Positions 17,291 to 25,610 of a DNA stretch of 64,000 nucleotides are shown here, one piece after another (position 1 is the first letter of the stretch; each line of letters begins with the position of its first letter). Origin of the DNA: Sphingomonadales bacterium (GTDB lineage Bacteria > Pseudomonadota > Alphaproteobacteria > Sphingomonadales > Sphingomonadaceae); contig JANYGX010000008.1 in assembly GCA_025362295.1 (NCBI GenBank), positions 36,483 to 100,482 of the forward strand, written 5' to 3'. The notes beneath the pieces are model-generated. The model was not told the origin of the DNA. It did no database searches and worked only from the letters and a program-made list of their open reading frames with translations. Both the position numbers and the translations under genes were made by a program.

Positions 17291-19730
17291 TGAAACTCCC
17301 CCTCGAATTCATATGCTCAACAGATAAAAACGGTGTTCGCACGCTACCAGCCGTCGATCTGGATGGCAGAGGCTTCGCAACAGCGACTGTACGCGGCCGT
17401 ACACCCGTTTTCTGGCGTGGCGACTTTGCTAGAACTACTTTTTCAGGCTGAACTGTATACTGATAAGATTTTGGCAATACAGGTGGCACATAGTAAGATG
17501 CCATCATAATTGCAGCAGGTGTTGGCGTTGGCAGAGCGGGCACTGGAGATGATGGCAAACGCACCATAGCCGATGCAAACCTAGGTGGTGCTGATTGTAT
17601 GGGCACAACACGCGGCTGCACGATTTTCTCTGGGATCTCACGCTCCACAGGCACATAGGCAGGAGGCACATAAGCAGGAGGCACATAAGCCGGTGCTGCA
17701 GGCACAGGTGGCACGTACACGTGTGGTGCCAGCGCAGGTGTTCGAACCGGCACTTGCATAACGGCAGGTACATAAGTTGCTGGCTCTGGCCGTTGTGGCA
17801 AAGTTTTTTCAGGTGCCATGCGCTGTGGTGCACTGGAGAGTGATGGCTCCTGTTTTGGTGTATAGGTGCGCGGTGCAGTCGCTATCGGCGGCAAATATTC
17901 CTGCGGCGTTGGGATAGGCTGGGTACGCGGCGCACTCACAGAAGCAAGGCGTGGTGAAATGAGAAACAATCGCTCAATGTGAGTTTCTTTTTTATTGGTG
18001 CTTTTGAATAAATTGCCAACCACTGGCACATCACCAACGTAGGGCACCTTACTGTCGTTTCTTTCTCGTGAGTCCTGAACAAGCCCGCCAATCAACAGGC
18101 TTTGCCCCTGCATGACAATCGCCTGTGTTGTAATACCCGATCTGTTAACAACTGGAATACCGTCAACCTGGCCGCCGCGAATTCTGCCATCTTCAACCGA
18201 TATCATCATGCGAATGCGGTTTTCGCCCTTGTCACGAAACACATGTGGCAAAACTTTAAGGGTTGTACCAACGGACACATTGAACAAATCAACCTGCTCA
18301 CGCCCGGCAACACGCACATAAAATGTATCACTGTCATCAAATACGGCTTCTATATTGGAAAGTGTCATAACCTGTGGCCGTGTAACCACGCGCGCTGCCC
18401 CTTTTGAGGCCAACACATTGATGCGTGATATGAACTGGCTAGCACCGCCTATAACAGTTGAAATGCTAAGGCCTGCAGCGATTGGTGTGATGGCGGCACC
18501 AACATTACGCAGATTCAAATCTGAATTGGTTCCATTACCAAACAGAACATCTTGCTTGCCGTCGTTGAAGCGCCAGTTAATGCCAAGTTGCCTTGCCATA
18601 TCAGTGTTGACATCAATGATGGTAGCCTCAATCTCAACCAGCTGCGGCTCGATATCAAGTTGTTGGATCAACTGCTCATACATAGGCATGCGGTCGCGCC
18701 TGTCGCGAATGATGACAGCGTTTAAACGTGTATCGGCCTCGACTTTAACGCCAGACACATCGGTGCCTGTATCATTCACCTCGGGCTGTGATGCCACTGG
18801 CGATGACCCACGCGCGGATTGCATGGAAGTTGTCGAATTGGTGCCACCATCATTATAGGATGTCGGATACCCTAACATATCCTGATCACGGCCAATGGCG
18901 GACAAGCCCTGCCCCAACAATTTTGGTCGCGTTTGACGGTTGCGCATGGACACATAATCAGCCGTTGAAGGTCTAGCGCTGATGAGTGAGCGCACAATTG
19001 ATGCCACACCCGGTATGTTTACCTGACGTGAACCAGAGTTCATCGCGTTGTCCTGTGCCCATGCATAGCGCAGGTAAAACACCTTAATTGCCATGCCTGT
19101 AGCACCGCGCGTGGTAACACCTGGAACCGGCAATTCTTCAGAGGTCTTTTCATCGGAATTAGAAGTCTGGGAAACAGTTTGCACAGGTGTTGTCCCTTCG
19201 GCTTTCATCATTTCCTCGATCTGTTCAAGGAAACGGGCAGTGCCAGTCGCCACAACCATGCCAGTGGCCGTAACGCGCAACCGGTTATTGCTGTTGATGT
19301 AGCCTAACTGCGTTGCATTATTGAACAGGCGACGGGCCAGTTTGACACCAGGGGAATAGGTGCGTGTTTGAACCTCCGCAGCTGTAACGATATGCATCAC
19401 CGCACCATCGTAATAATTCACCAGACCAAAAGCGCCAGCAATTTCACTATAGATTTGTGGCGGTGTTTTATTGAAACGGCCATTGACATAGCCGAGCTTG
19501 TTAACATTAGGACTGATAGCGACTGGTGTACCTATCTGCCCGTACAAATCTGTTAGGAACGCCGCCAAAGGCTGCTCGCGCGCAACCATTTGTATGCTTT
19601 GATAATGAGCCCGCGCGCTTCTATCTTGCGCAAGCAAAGGTGCCGGCATAACACTGACCAGAACCAGTGACACACACGCAACGAAATTTATTTTCTGTCT
19701 GGAATTCACGAGTGATATGTACTTTTTCAT
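17280..19730 (-). CDS. sctC: Type III secretion outer-membrane secretin SctC with Pro-rich tail
   Basis: 816 residues. Signal peptide (VSLVLVSVMPAPLLAQ), periplasmic N0/N1 domains to about 170, N3 (VKVEADTRLNAVIIRDRRDRMPMYEQLIQQLD), and a secretin core (about 360-597) with VDGIPVVNRSGITTQAIVMQ, GQSLLIGGLVQDS and VPYVGDVPVVGNLFKS. Beyond residue 600 lies a 215-residue extension rich in Pro, Ala and Val, with repeated AYVPP/TYVP phrases (about 675-705) and a basic end. Typical SctC proteins stop shortly after the core or carry a short S-domain. No pilotin gene is visible. Start codon overlaps the sctV stop by one base (TAATG). Confidence 0.95.
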   Translation of the reverse strand: MKKYISLVNSRQKINFVACVSLVLVSVMPAPLLAQDRSARAHYQSIQMVAREQPLAAFLTDLYGQIGTPVAISPNVNKLGYVNGRFNKTPPQIYSEIAGAFGLVNYYDGAVMHIVTAAEVQTRTYSPGVKLARRLFNNATQLGYINSNNRLRVTATGMVVATGTARFLEQIEEMMKAEGTTPVQTVSQTSNSDEKTSEELPVPGVTTRGATGMAIKVFYLRYAWAQDNAMNSGSRQVNIPGVASIVRSLISARPSTADYVSMRNRQTRPKLLGQGLSAIGRDQDMLGYPTSYNDGGTNSTTSMQSARGSSPVASQPEVNDTGTDVSGVKVEADTRLNAVIIRDRRDRMPMYEQLIQQLDIEPQLVEIEATIIDVNTDMARQLGINWRFNDGKQDVLFGNGTNSDLNLRNVGAAITPIAAGLSISTVIGGASQFISRINVLASKGAARVVTRPQVMTLSNIEAVFDDSDTFYVRVAGREQVDLFNVSVGTTLKVLPHVFRDKGENRIRMMISVEDGRIRGGQVDGIPVVNRSGITTQAIVMQGQSLLIGGLVQDSRERNDSKVPYVGDVPVVGNLFKSTNKKETHIERLFLISPRLASVSAPRTQPIPTPQEYLPPIATAPRTYTPKQEPSLSSAPQRMAPEKTLPQRPEPATYVPAVMQVPVRTPALAPHVYVPPVPAAPAYVPPAYVPPAYVPVEREIPEKIVQPRVVPIQSAPPRFASAMVRLPSSPVPALPTPTPAAIMMASYYVPPVLPKSYQYTVQPEKVVLAKSPRQKTGVRPRTVAVAKPLPSRSTAGSVRTPFLSVEHMNSRGSFNDG
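17651..17690 (-). repeat. 15-bp tandem repeat in the sctC tail
   Basis: GCACATAAGCAGGAG (plus strand) occurs about 2.7 times head to tail with one base change, encoding repeated P-P-A-Y-V on the minus strand. Slippage in this block could vary the tail length between strains. Confidence 0.75.
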
Positions 19731-21721
19731 TATTCTGCGGCCTGTAACAAAGGAGCGTCTAGGACTGGTAAATTTATATAGCCAACAACATCCAGTTTAA
19801 GTTGTGGCGTTAATTCGTGAAAAGACAGGACAGCGACATCAAACAAATCCTGATCAATCAGCTTGCGTAAGTGGCGACGAATATCCACGTTCGTAACAAT
19901 CACTGAACAGCTTGATGAGTCTGTGCGCATAATGATTTGGTCAATAATGGCGCGCACCAGCACGGGATCCAGCGACAGGCGGGGTGAACCACTTTCATCG
20001 GACACCCCTTGACGCAGGGTTTGCTCGATTTCCTGATCAAGAAGCAAAGCGCGCAACGTGCCATTTGGTGCATATTGGTGCGACATCTGTCGTTTGAGAG
20101 CAATACGCGTAAACTCAGTCAGTGTGAATGGCTCTCTCTCGTGCTGCGCAGCGTCAGACAAGCCTTCGATCAGATCCCGCATGTTGCGGAGAGAAACTTC
20201 CTCTTCAGCGAGACGCTTTAAAATCTCGGCTATGCGCGGTGTTGGCATTGCCCGACTCAACTCTTTGGCAAGTTCTGGCATCTCGTGAGTGACTTGGCCA
20301 ATCATATTCGCGGTTTCTTGAGTGCCGATGAACAGGGAAAGGTTGCGCCGAAGTGCGTTCTGCACATCGTGCACAAGCTGCGCAATGGTGTTCTTTGATG
20401 CCAAAGCCCCATGCGCTACCGGAATTTCATATATGGACAGTTGCCAGCCGGTTGCGTTTACTTGCTCATTGTTAAAAGCATGCGTGTGAATTTCAAGGCG
20501 TGGAAAATTAAGCCCCATACGGATATGCAAGGCATGCATCATATCTTCCGCAACAGATGCCAATAATTTTCCATCGATGGTTGCGGCTTGTGCCTCATTC
20601 AACTCAAGCAACAATGGCACCATTGGTGTTGCTTTAGCACTGACGGTGCTGATTAATTTTGGCATCATAGCCTCTGATTTGCCAATCGAGGCCTTGGCCG
20701 GTGAAACGACCTTGAGTATATATGGTTTTAGACTTGGGGTGAGCATTGCACCTGTGATACCAAGCGCTACTGCAAGCATGAGGAAGACAATCCACGGAAA
20801 GCCTGGAACAAGCCCCATGATGGCACATATGCCGCCAGCTGCCAGCAGCACTCTGGGTTTAGCAGACAATTGCCGGGCAATGGCCTCGCCCAAATGGCGC
20901 TCTTTTTCACTGTCAGTCGTCCGGGTAACGATAAGGCCTGCCGACATTGCGCCTAGCAGCGCTGGTATTTGAGCAACCAACCCTTCACCAATGGTCAGTA
21001 TCGAATATTTAACCGCAGCATCCCCCATGGCCATATCGTTTTGCACAACACCTATGGCGAGGCCACCTAGCAAATTAATAATGATAATGATGATACCGCA
21101 AAGGGCGTCGCCTTTTACAAACTTCATAGCACCGTCCATGCTGCCGTGCAGTTTGCTTTCCAGCTCCAGCAATTTGCGGCGGCTGCGCGCTTCGTCTTTA
21201 TCCAACAGCCCAGAGCGCAAATCGGAGTCGATAGACATTTGTTTGCCAGGCATCGCATCAAGGCTGAAACGTGCCGCCACTTCGGCAACGCGCTCGGCAC
21301 CTTTGGCAATGACAATAAACTGAACAACAGTGATAATCAGGAAAACCACTAGGCCAACAACCACATTGCCGCCAGCCACCACTTTGCCAAACGTGCTGAT
21401 GATATGGCCAGCCTCGCCGTGCAACAAAATCATTTTTGTCGTGGCTACAGAAATTGATAACCTGAACAAGGTGGTGAGCAAAAGAAGAGACGGAAACACT
21501 GAAAACTCAACAGCTGAAGCGACATAAATAGACACCAGCAACAAAACAATCCCCGAACATATATTCACTGCCACAAGGCAATCAATCATCCACAGGGGAA
21601 GCGGCATGATGAGCAAGGCAACAATCGAAAGAATACAGACAATAACTGCAATATCGGAATACCCGCTGCGCTTGCTCACTTCATTTTGCAAGTCTTTCGA
21701 TTGAAAATAACTGCTCAACAT
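19730..21721 (-). CDS. sctV: Type III secretion export gate protein SctV
   Basis: 663 residues. The N-terminal 330 residues hold about eight transmembrane helices and the FHIPEP-family signature RFSLDAMPGKQMSIDSDLRSG, followed by AALLGAMSAGLIVTR-type sequence. The C-terminal cytoplasmic domain (about 350-663) would form the nonameric ring that docks SctO and substrates. Second gene of the operon, 141 nt after the lytic transglycosylase gene. Flagellar FlhA is the only alternative, and the secretin next door excludes it. Confidence 0.95.
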   Translation of the reverse strand: MLSSYFQSKDLQNEVSKRSGYSDIAVIVCILSIVALLIMPLPLWMIDCLVAVNICSGIVLLLVSIYVASAVEFSVFPSLLLLTTLFRLSISVATTKMILLHGEAGHIISTFGKVVAGGNVVVGLVVFLIITVVQFIVIAKGAERVAEVAARFSLDAMPGKQMSIDSDLRSGLLDKDEARSRRKLLELESKLHGSMDGAMKFVKGDALCGIIIIIINLLGGLAIGVVQNDMAMGDAAVKYSILTIGEGLVAQIPALLGAMSAGLIVTRTTDSEKERHLGEAIARQLSAKPRVLLAAGGICAIMGLVPGFPWIVFLMLAVALGITGAMLTPSLKPYILKVVSPAKASIGKSEAMMPKLISTVSAKATPMVPLLLELNEAQAATIDGKLLASVAEDMMHALHIRMGLNFPRLEIHTHAFNNEQVNATGWQLSIYEIPVAHGALASKNTIAQLVHDVQNALRRNLSLFIGTQETANMIGQVTHEMPELAKELSRAMPTPRIAEILKRLAEEEVSLRNMRDLIEGLSDAAQHEREPFTLTEFTRIALKRQMSHQYAPNGTLRALLLDQEIEQTLRQGVSDESGSPRLSLDPVLVRAIIDQIIMRTDSSSCSVIVTNVDIRRHLRKLIDQDLFDVAVLSFHELTPQLKLDVVGYINLPVLDAPLLQAAE

Positions 21722-21862
21722 TTTTACACAGCCTTAAATATGCACAGCGCGGTAGCGTTCATAAGTTTACAAGACATGCGAGTTATAAAAAGCCAACTCA
21801 CGAACTTATATTATTCTGGGCTAGGTTTGGTGCATTCTGCACCGGCTCATTGTTTGCCTGAG

Positions 21863-22651
21863 CTATTGCTTGCTTCTGTATGTATTGTAGTAATTGAGAA
21901 CTTTTACCACATATTTGCGGGTTTCTTTATAGGGTGGAATGGTATTGCCATATTTTGCTACAGCCCCCTCGCCCGCATTGTAAGCCGCCAGAACAAGTGG
22001 CAAATTATTGCCGTAGCGCGATTGCAAAGATTTCAGATAGGCAGCGCTTATGGACACATTTGTCAGCGGATCATTCAGTACAGAATTATTTGAAAACTGG
22101 GCATAGCGCCTTGCAGTAGATGGCATCAGCTGCATCAAACCCTTTGCCCCGACCGGCGAAAGGGCAAACCGATTATGGCCAGACTCAGCCCTGGCAATAG
22201 CTTGCAAGAAAAGCGGGTCTATCTTGTGTGCATAGCCAACGTCGTTCATAATATCCTGATATGGCAAACTGCCTGAACGCCATGATATTTCACCTGGGGT
22301 CGCTTCAATCGTCGTCTCGGGCGTTTTGTGATGGCGGCGAGGCGCTACAGGAACAATCAATGTGGGCTGTGCACTACCATAAACCTGCAATGAATCAGAA
22401 TAATTGGGCTCGCTGGTGTATTGCCCATTGCTCGCATCCAACGCCATAGAATTGCTCGATGAATCGATAGCAGGCTTACAATTCTTAATTGCTAGATTAT
22501 AACCTGTGGGTGATGTTGTATTAAAGGTTATGCCATCTTCGGTTGTGCAAGTCATCATTTGTGCAAATGCCGCTGAAATGCTGAAAGCACTCACATTAAC
22601 AGCTAAAATGGCTATTAAATTAAATTTCCGCTTATTTGAACAAAATAACAT
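21863..22651 (-). CDS. Lytic transglycosylase (SLT domain) of the type III cluster
   Basis: 262 residues. An N-terminal hydrophobic segment (LIAILAVNVSAFSISAAFA) serves as signal peptide. The C-terminal SLT domain (about 135-255) has IDPLFLQAIARAESGHNRFALSPVGAKGLMQLMPSTARRYA with the catalytic Glu in ARAESG, then DPLTNVSISAAYLKSL and AYNAGEGAVAKYG. It opens peptidoglycan so the needle complex can pass, the role of IagB/VirB1-like enzymes near type III clusters. First gene of the long minus-strand operon, divergent from sctU. Confidence 0.9.
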   Translation of the reverse strand: MLFCSNKRKFNLIAILAVNVSAFSISAAFAQMMTCTTEDGITFNTTSPTGYNLAIKNCKPAIDSSSNSMALDASNGQYTSEPNYSDSLQVYGSAQPTLIVPVAPRRHHKTPETTIEATPGEISWRSGSLPYQDIMNDVGYAHKIDPLFLQAIARAESGHNRFALSPVGAKGLMQLMPSTARRYAQFSNNSVLNDPLTNVSISAAYLKSLQSRYGNNLPLVLAAYNAGEGAVAKYGNTIPPYKETRKYVVKVLNYYNTYRSKQ

Positions 22652-22912
22652 ATTGCCTCCCGAAAATTGAAAAGTAATTAAATGATATTTTGGAGTTTCG
22701 AATCATACCCCTAGTAAAATCATTGATAAAATTTTCATACTTAACTGAAAATGAACAAAAGCAGGTGCAGGCATATTTAATTGACCACAATGCCGAATCA
22801 GGATTACAAATATTTTTCGAGCATTGTTCCATGTGAGAAATGGTGACATGCCGCCTGTGTGTTGTACAGATATACCAATTCTTTAAACAATATTAACTTT
22901 TGGAGTTAACAA
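22652..22912. promoter_or_regulatory. Divergent promoter region between transglycosylase and sctU
   Basis: 261 nt, AT-rich; must drive both arms of the type III cluster. A strong ribosome binding site (TTTTGGAGTTAACAAATG) precedes sctU. It also contains the short frame at 22690-22836. I see no clear operator. Confidence 0.5.
22690..22836 (+). CDS. Possible small protein, 48 aa
   Basis: A frame from TTG 22690 to TGA 22834 encodes a peptide with ordinary protein composition (IKFSYLTENEQKQVQAYL, then ESGLQIFFEHCSM). It has no ATG start and no clear ribosome binding site, so it may be a remnant or chance. It is recorded because type III clusters often contain small unannotated genes. Confidence 0.2.
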   Translation: MEFRIIPLVKSLIKFSYLTENEQKQVQAYLIDHNAESGLQIFFEHCSM

Positions 22913-24127
22913 ATGGCTGAAAAGAATGATGGCGGCGACAAAACCGAGAAACCAACACCAAAAAAGTTAAAAGATGCTCGGAAAAAGGGCGATGTATCCA
23001 AGTCCAAGGACGTTACCAGTGTAACCTTGCTTGGGGCATGGCTGCTATCAGCCGTTCTTTTTTTACGGCCAATCGTTCAAAGGTTGGTGGGAAATTTTGA
23101 AACCAGCTTCATGCACACAGACGAACCTTACAGGAACATGCTGGAGGCTGGTCGTCTGGCTTTTGAGTCGTTTGTGATTATTACGTTGATTGCCTTTGTG
23201 CCCATCATGGCCATTGGCATTTTGGTCGAGTACCTGCAAATAGGCAGCGTGTTTGCTGTTGATAAAATAACCTTCAAAATGGAAAAACTTAATCCTATTG
23301 AAGGGCTTAAGAAAATGTTTTCGGTTGATAACCTGATGGAGGTTGTGAAAACCCTGGCCAAGGCTTGCATTTTAATATGGGTCAGCTGGATTGTCATAAA
23401 GTCAATGTTGCCCGATATGGTGCGCCTGCCAAACGCCACAATTGGCAGCTTACAAAATTTGTTCTGGCAGTCCGGATTTCGCCTGGTTGGTTGGATTTTA
23501 CTGGTTTTTGCTTTTATTGCCGTTTTAGACGCAGTGTATCAGCGTCACAGTTTCACCAAAAAAATGCGGATGAGCATTCGCGATATCCGTCAAGAATCAA
23601 AAGAGAGTGAGGGCGATCCGCATATCAAGGGCCATCGCAAACAGCTGCAACAGGAGTGGGCTTCAAGCAATGCGAAAGCGGCTGCCCGCGAAGCCTCGGT
23701 TCTGGTTGTTAACCCCACTCACCTTGCGGTTGCACTGAAATATGATGCTGAAACCACGCCGGTACCGATTGTGAGTGGTAAGGGCGAGGACATGACCGCT
23801 TTTGCGATGCGCGAAGCGGCCGAAGAGGCTGGCGTACCAATTTTACGAAATATTGACCTCGCGCGCACACTGCACGCCAAAGTCAGTGTTGAATCGATTG
23901 TGCCAACAGATATGTTTGATCTCGTGGCACAGGTGATCGTCTGGGCCAAACGCGCCAAGGCCAGCCGCGACGCTGGTGGTCAGGATATTCCGACCGGACC
24001 GGGGGCAGAGAAAGATGACCCCGGCACCGGCGGTGCCAAGGCAAAAACCACACCCGCCAGTAAAGCGCCTAGGCTTTCACAATTGCTGCCACCTGATCAT
24101 CGGGGTTCCAATGACAATGGTGCATAA
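22913..24127 (+). CDS. sctU: Type III secretion autoprotease/switch protein SctU
   Basis: 404 residues. Starts with the KTEKPTPKKLKDARKKGDV family motif, then four transmembrane segments (about 35-55, 85-105, 145-165, 190-210), and the cytoplasmic domain with the self-cleavage site NPTH at about 267-270 (VLVVNPTHLAVALKYD). It continues to VPILRNIDLARTLHAKVSVESIVPTDMFDLVAQVI. The C-terminal 55 residues are Gly/Pro/Lys-rich and disordered. It works with SctP to change substrate class from early (rod, needle) to late. Its separation on the opposite strand from the main operon is unusual but seen in other clusters. Strong ribosome binding site. Confidence 0.95.
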   Translation: MAEKNDGGDKTEKPTPKKLKDARKKGDVSKSKDVTSVTLLGAWLLSAVLFLRPIVQRLVGNFETSFMHTDEPYRNMLEAGRLAFESFVIITLIAFVPIMAIGILVEYLQIGSVFAVDKITFKMEKLNPIEGLKKMFSVDNLMEVVKTLAKACILIWVSWIVIKSMLPDMVRLPNATIGSLQNLFWQSGFRLVGWILLVFAFIAVLDAVYQRHSFTKKMRMSIRDIRQESKESEGDPHIKGHRKQLQQEWASSNAKAAAREASVLVVNPTHLAVALKYDAETTPVPIVSGKGEDMTAFAMREAAEEAGVPILRNIDLARTLHAKVSVESIVPTDMFDLVAQVIVWAKRAKASRDAGGQDIPTGPGAEKDDPGTGGAKAKTTPASKAPRLSQLLPPDHRGSNDNGA

Positions 24128-24169
24128 CTGTGCGATATCTTCGATTTCATTCAGGCTAGGCGGCTGAGT

Positions 24170-24487
24170 ATGGACACTAGTATTTTATCATCACTCTTGA
24201 CCATGACACTTTCAACCGGCTTTGTTCTGTTGCTGGCATGGGGTGTTCTCGCTCTGATCCGCCGCATGCGCCTGACAGAACGCCTGACCGGCGGCGACAA
24301 AACCGCTGATCTCACCTATGTGCGCGCCATGCCCATTGGCCAGCGCGAACGTCTGGTGGTTGTGCGCTATAACGGTACGCAACTGTTGCTCGGTGTGACG
24401 GCAGGCGGCATTGCCGTGCTGCACAGTGATGCGGTGGCGGCTGTGGTAGCGGATGCCAATGCGCCTGAGACAAATGCTAAAAATTAG
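24170..24487 (+). CDS. FliO/MopB-like export apparatus protein
   Basis: 105 residues. One transmembrane helix (LLTMTLSTGFVLLLAWGVLALI, about 8-30) followed by a small cytoplasmic beta domain: YVRAMPIGQRERLVVVRYNGTQLLLGVTAGGIAVLH. This is the FliO family pattern (rerlvvv-...-LLGvt-ggi-ll). In flagella FliO helps FliP (SctR homologue) assemble into the export gate. It follows sctU by 42 nt on the same strand, so it is most likely part of this secretion system. Injectisomes usually lack a FliO homologue. Confidence 0.75.
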   Translation: MDTSILSSLLTMTLSTGFVLLLAWGVLALIRRMRLTERLTGGDKTADLTYVRAMPIGQRERLVVVRYNGTQLLLGVTAGGIAVLHSDAVAAVVADANAPETNAKN

Positions 24488-24694
24488 TCTTAGCTGGTGT
24501 GACGATAGTGAGTGTATGGCCTTTTAGACATGTTTTTTTACTTTGTGAGTTATCGCATAAGTCTTTTAAATAAAACGTATTTCAGGTTTTTGATGGGGAG
24601 TTTTACCCATAGGCATAGGGACTCTTGGCGCTTGCGTTCGCTGAATAATGATTACATTTATATGTTAAGTTTAAATTTTTTGGAGGAAAAAGTC

Positions 24695-25462
24695 ATGGGT
24701 ATTACAAGTGTTGGTCCAGTGTGCACACAAAATAATCTAAATGCTTTAGATACTACTAATATTGCGCCGGCAGAAGCAGCAAAGCCTGTTCAAGGGCAGA
24801 CTACGGCTCAGCTGGGAGTTATTAGCGCAAAAACAGATTTAAACAAATTGCTTAATTTGCCTACGCGACAACAGACAACTTTAAGCCAACAAGTAATTTG
24901 CGGCAAAGCACCGGATAGCAAAGATACAAAGTCACAATGCACAAGTAATTTAGGGTTAACAGACCCAGAAGCTAACGTTACGGACGGTAAACCGGTTGTA
25001 AATGGTCCTTTGGACGATCCTAGTTATTCTAAAGAAGTTGAAATAGGTAAAAGTACACCATCAACCATTTCTATCAGTGTTGATGGTAGCAAGAATACAC
25101 TAGACAATGCCAACGAGGGGCGTCCACCGGTTCCCACTAGCGGTACGGTTAAAATAAAAACAAAGGCTGGTGCGGTCGAAACGAATATTTCCGCTACCGC
25201 AACTAATAAGAAAGATGTTAATGCATCAATATCTGCAAAAGTTGATGTTGTGCACGGTACAGTGGAAGTGTCTGGTTCGGTAAAGTCCGATGGCACAACA
25301 GGCCTAGGCGTTAAATTAGGGAAAGATGGATTAATTAAGATCAATGGTGATAATAAAGGTGGCGTATCCGCTGACTTTAAACTTGATCCAAATTTGACAC
25401 TAAGGTCGTCCTATGACGGCAGCTCACGTGAAAAAACGGTTGGTCTTTATTGGTCCAATTAA
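24695..25462 (+). CDS. Orphan protein, candidate type III substrate
   Basis: 255 residues from the ATG at 24695, preceded by a near-perfect TTTTTTGGAGGAAAAAGTC ribosome binding site; an upstream in-frame start at 24512 lacks one. No recognised domain, signal peptide or membrane helix. The first 50 residues are Thr/Asn/Gln/Ala-rich and polar (MGITSVGPVCTQNNLNALDTTN), as in type III secretion signals. The middle is disordered. The last 120 residues have alternating hydrophobic/polar strands (VKIKTKAGAVETNISATA, VDVVHGTVEVSGSVKS, KDGLIKINGDNKGGVSADF) ending VGLYWSN, suggesting a beta-rich fold. Third on the sctU strand; AT-richer than the catabolic genes after it. Function unknown; secreted effector or translocator is an inference from position. 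Confidence 0.75.
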   Translation: MGITSVGPVCTQNNLNALDTTNIAPAEAAKPVQGQTTAQLGVISAKTDLNKLLNLPTRQQTTLSQQVICGKAPDSKDTKSQCTSNLGLTDPEANVTDGKPVVNGPLDDPSYSKEVEIGKSTPSTISISVDGSKNTLDNANEGRPPVPTSGTVKIKTKAGAVETNISATATNKKDVNASISAKVDVVHGTVEVSGSVKSDGTTGLGVKLGKDGLIKINGDNKGGVSADFKLDPNLTLRSSYDGSSREKTVGLYWSN

Positions 25463-25569
25463 CACCGTTTAAACAACCAAAATACGCGCATTATCTCTCG
25501 CAGTTTGAGTAAACCTTACGGTAGGCAACATCCCCCTTGACCTGTATCAGGACATACTCCATGAACAAC

Positions 25570-25589
25570 TAACGTTTACGTAAACGTTA
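25570..25589. promoter_or_regulatory. Perfect 20-bp palindrome before the catabolic operon
   Basis: TAACGTTTACGTAAACGTTA is its own reverse complement and contains ACGT three times at 6-bp spacing. It ends 21 nt before the start codon of the first catabolic gene. Sites of this ACGT-rich form are known for MerR/TetR-type regulators of branched-chain amino acid and fatty acid catabolism in proteobacteria (for example LiuR-like). No such regulator gene is in the window. Confidence 0.65.
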
Positions 25590-25610
25590 ACCTGTTCTTT
25601 TGGAGTTGAC

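Noticed and set aside
8163..25462. Interpretation of the export cluster as a flagellar cluster
   Set aside because: A secretin (SctC), SctD, a lipoprotein SctJ without the FliF extension, and no flagellin, hook or ring genes point to an injectisome.
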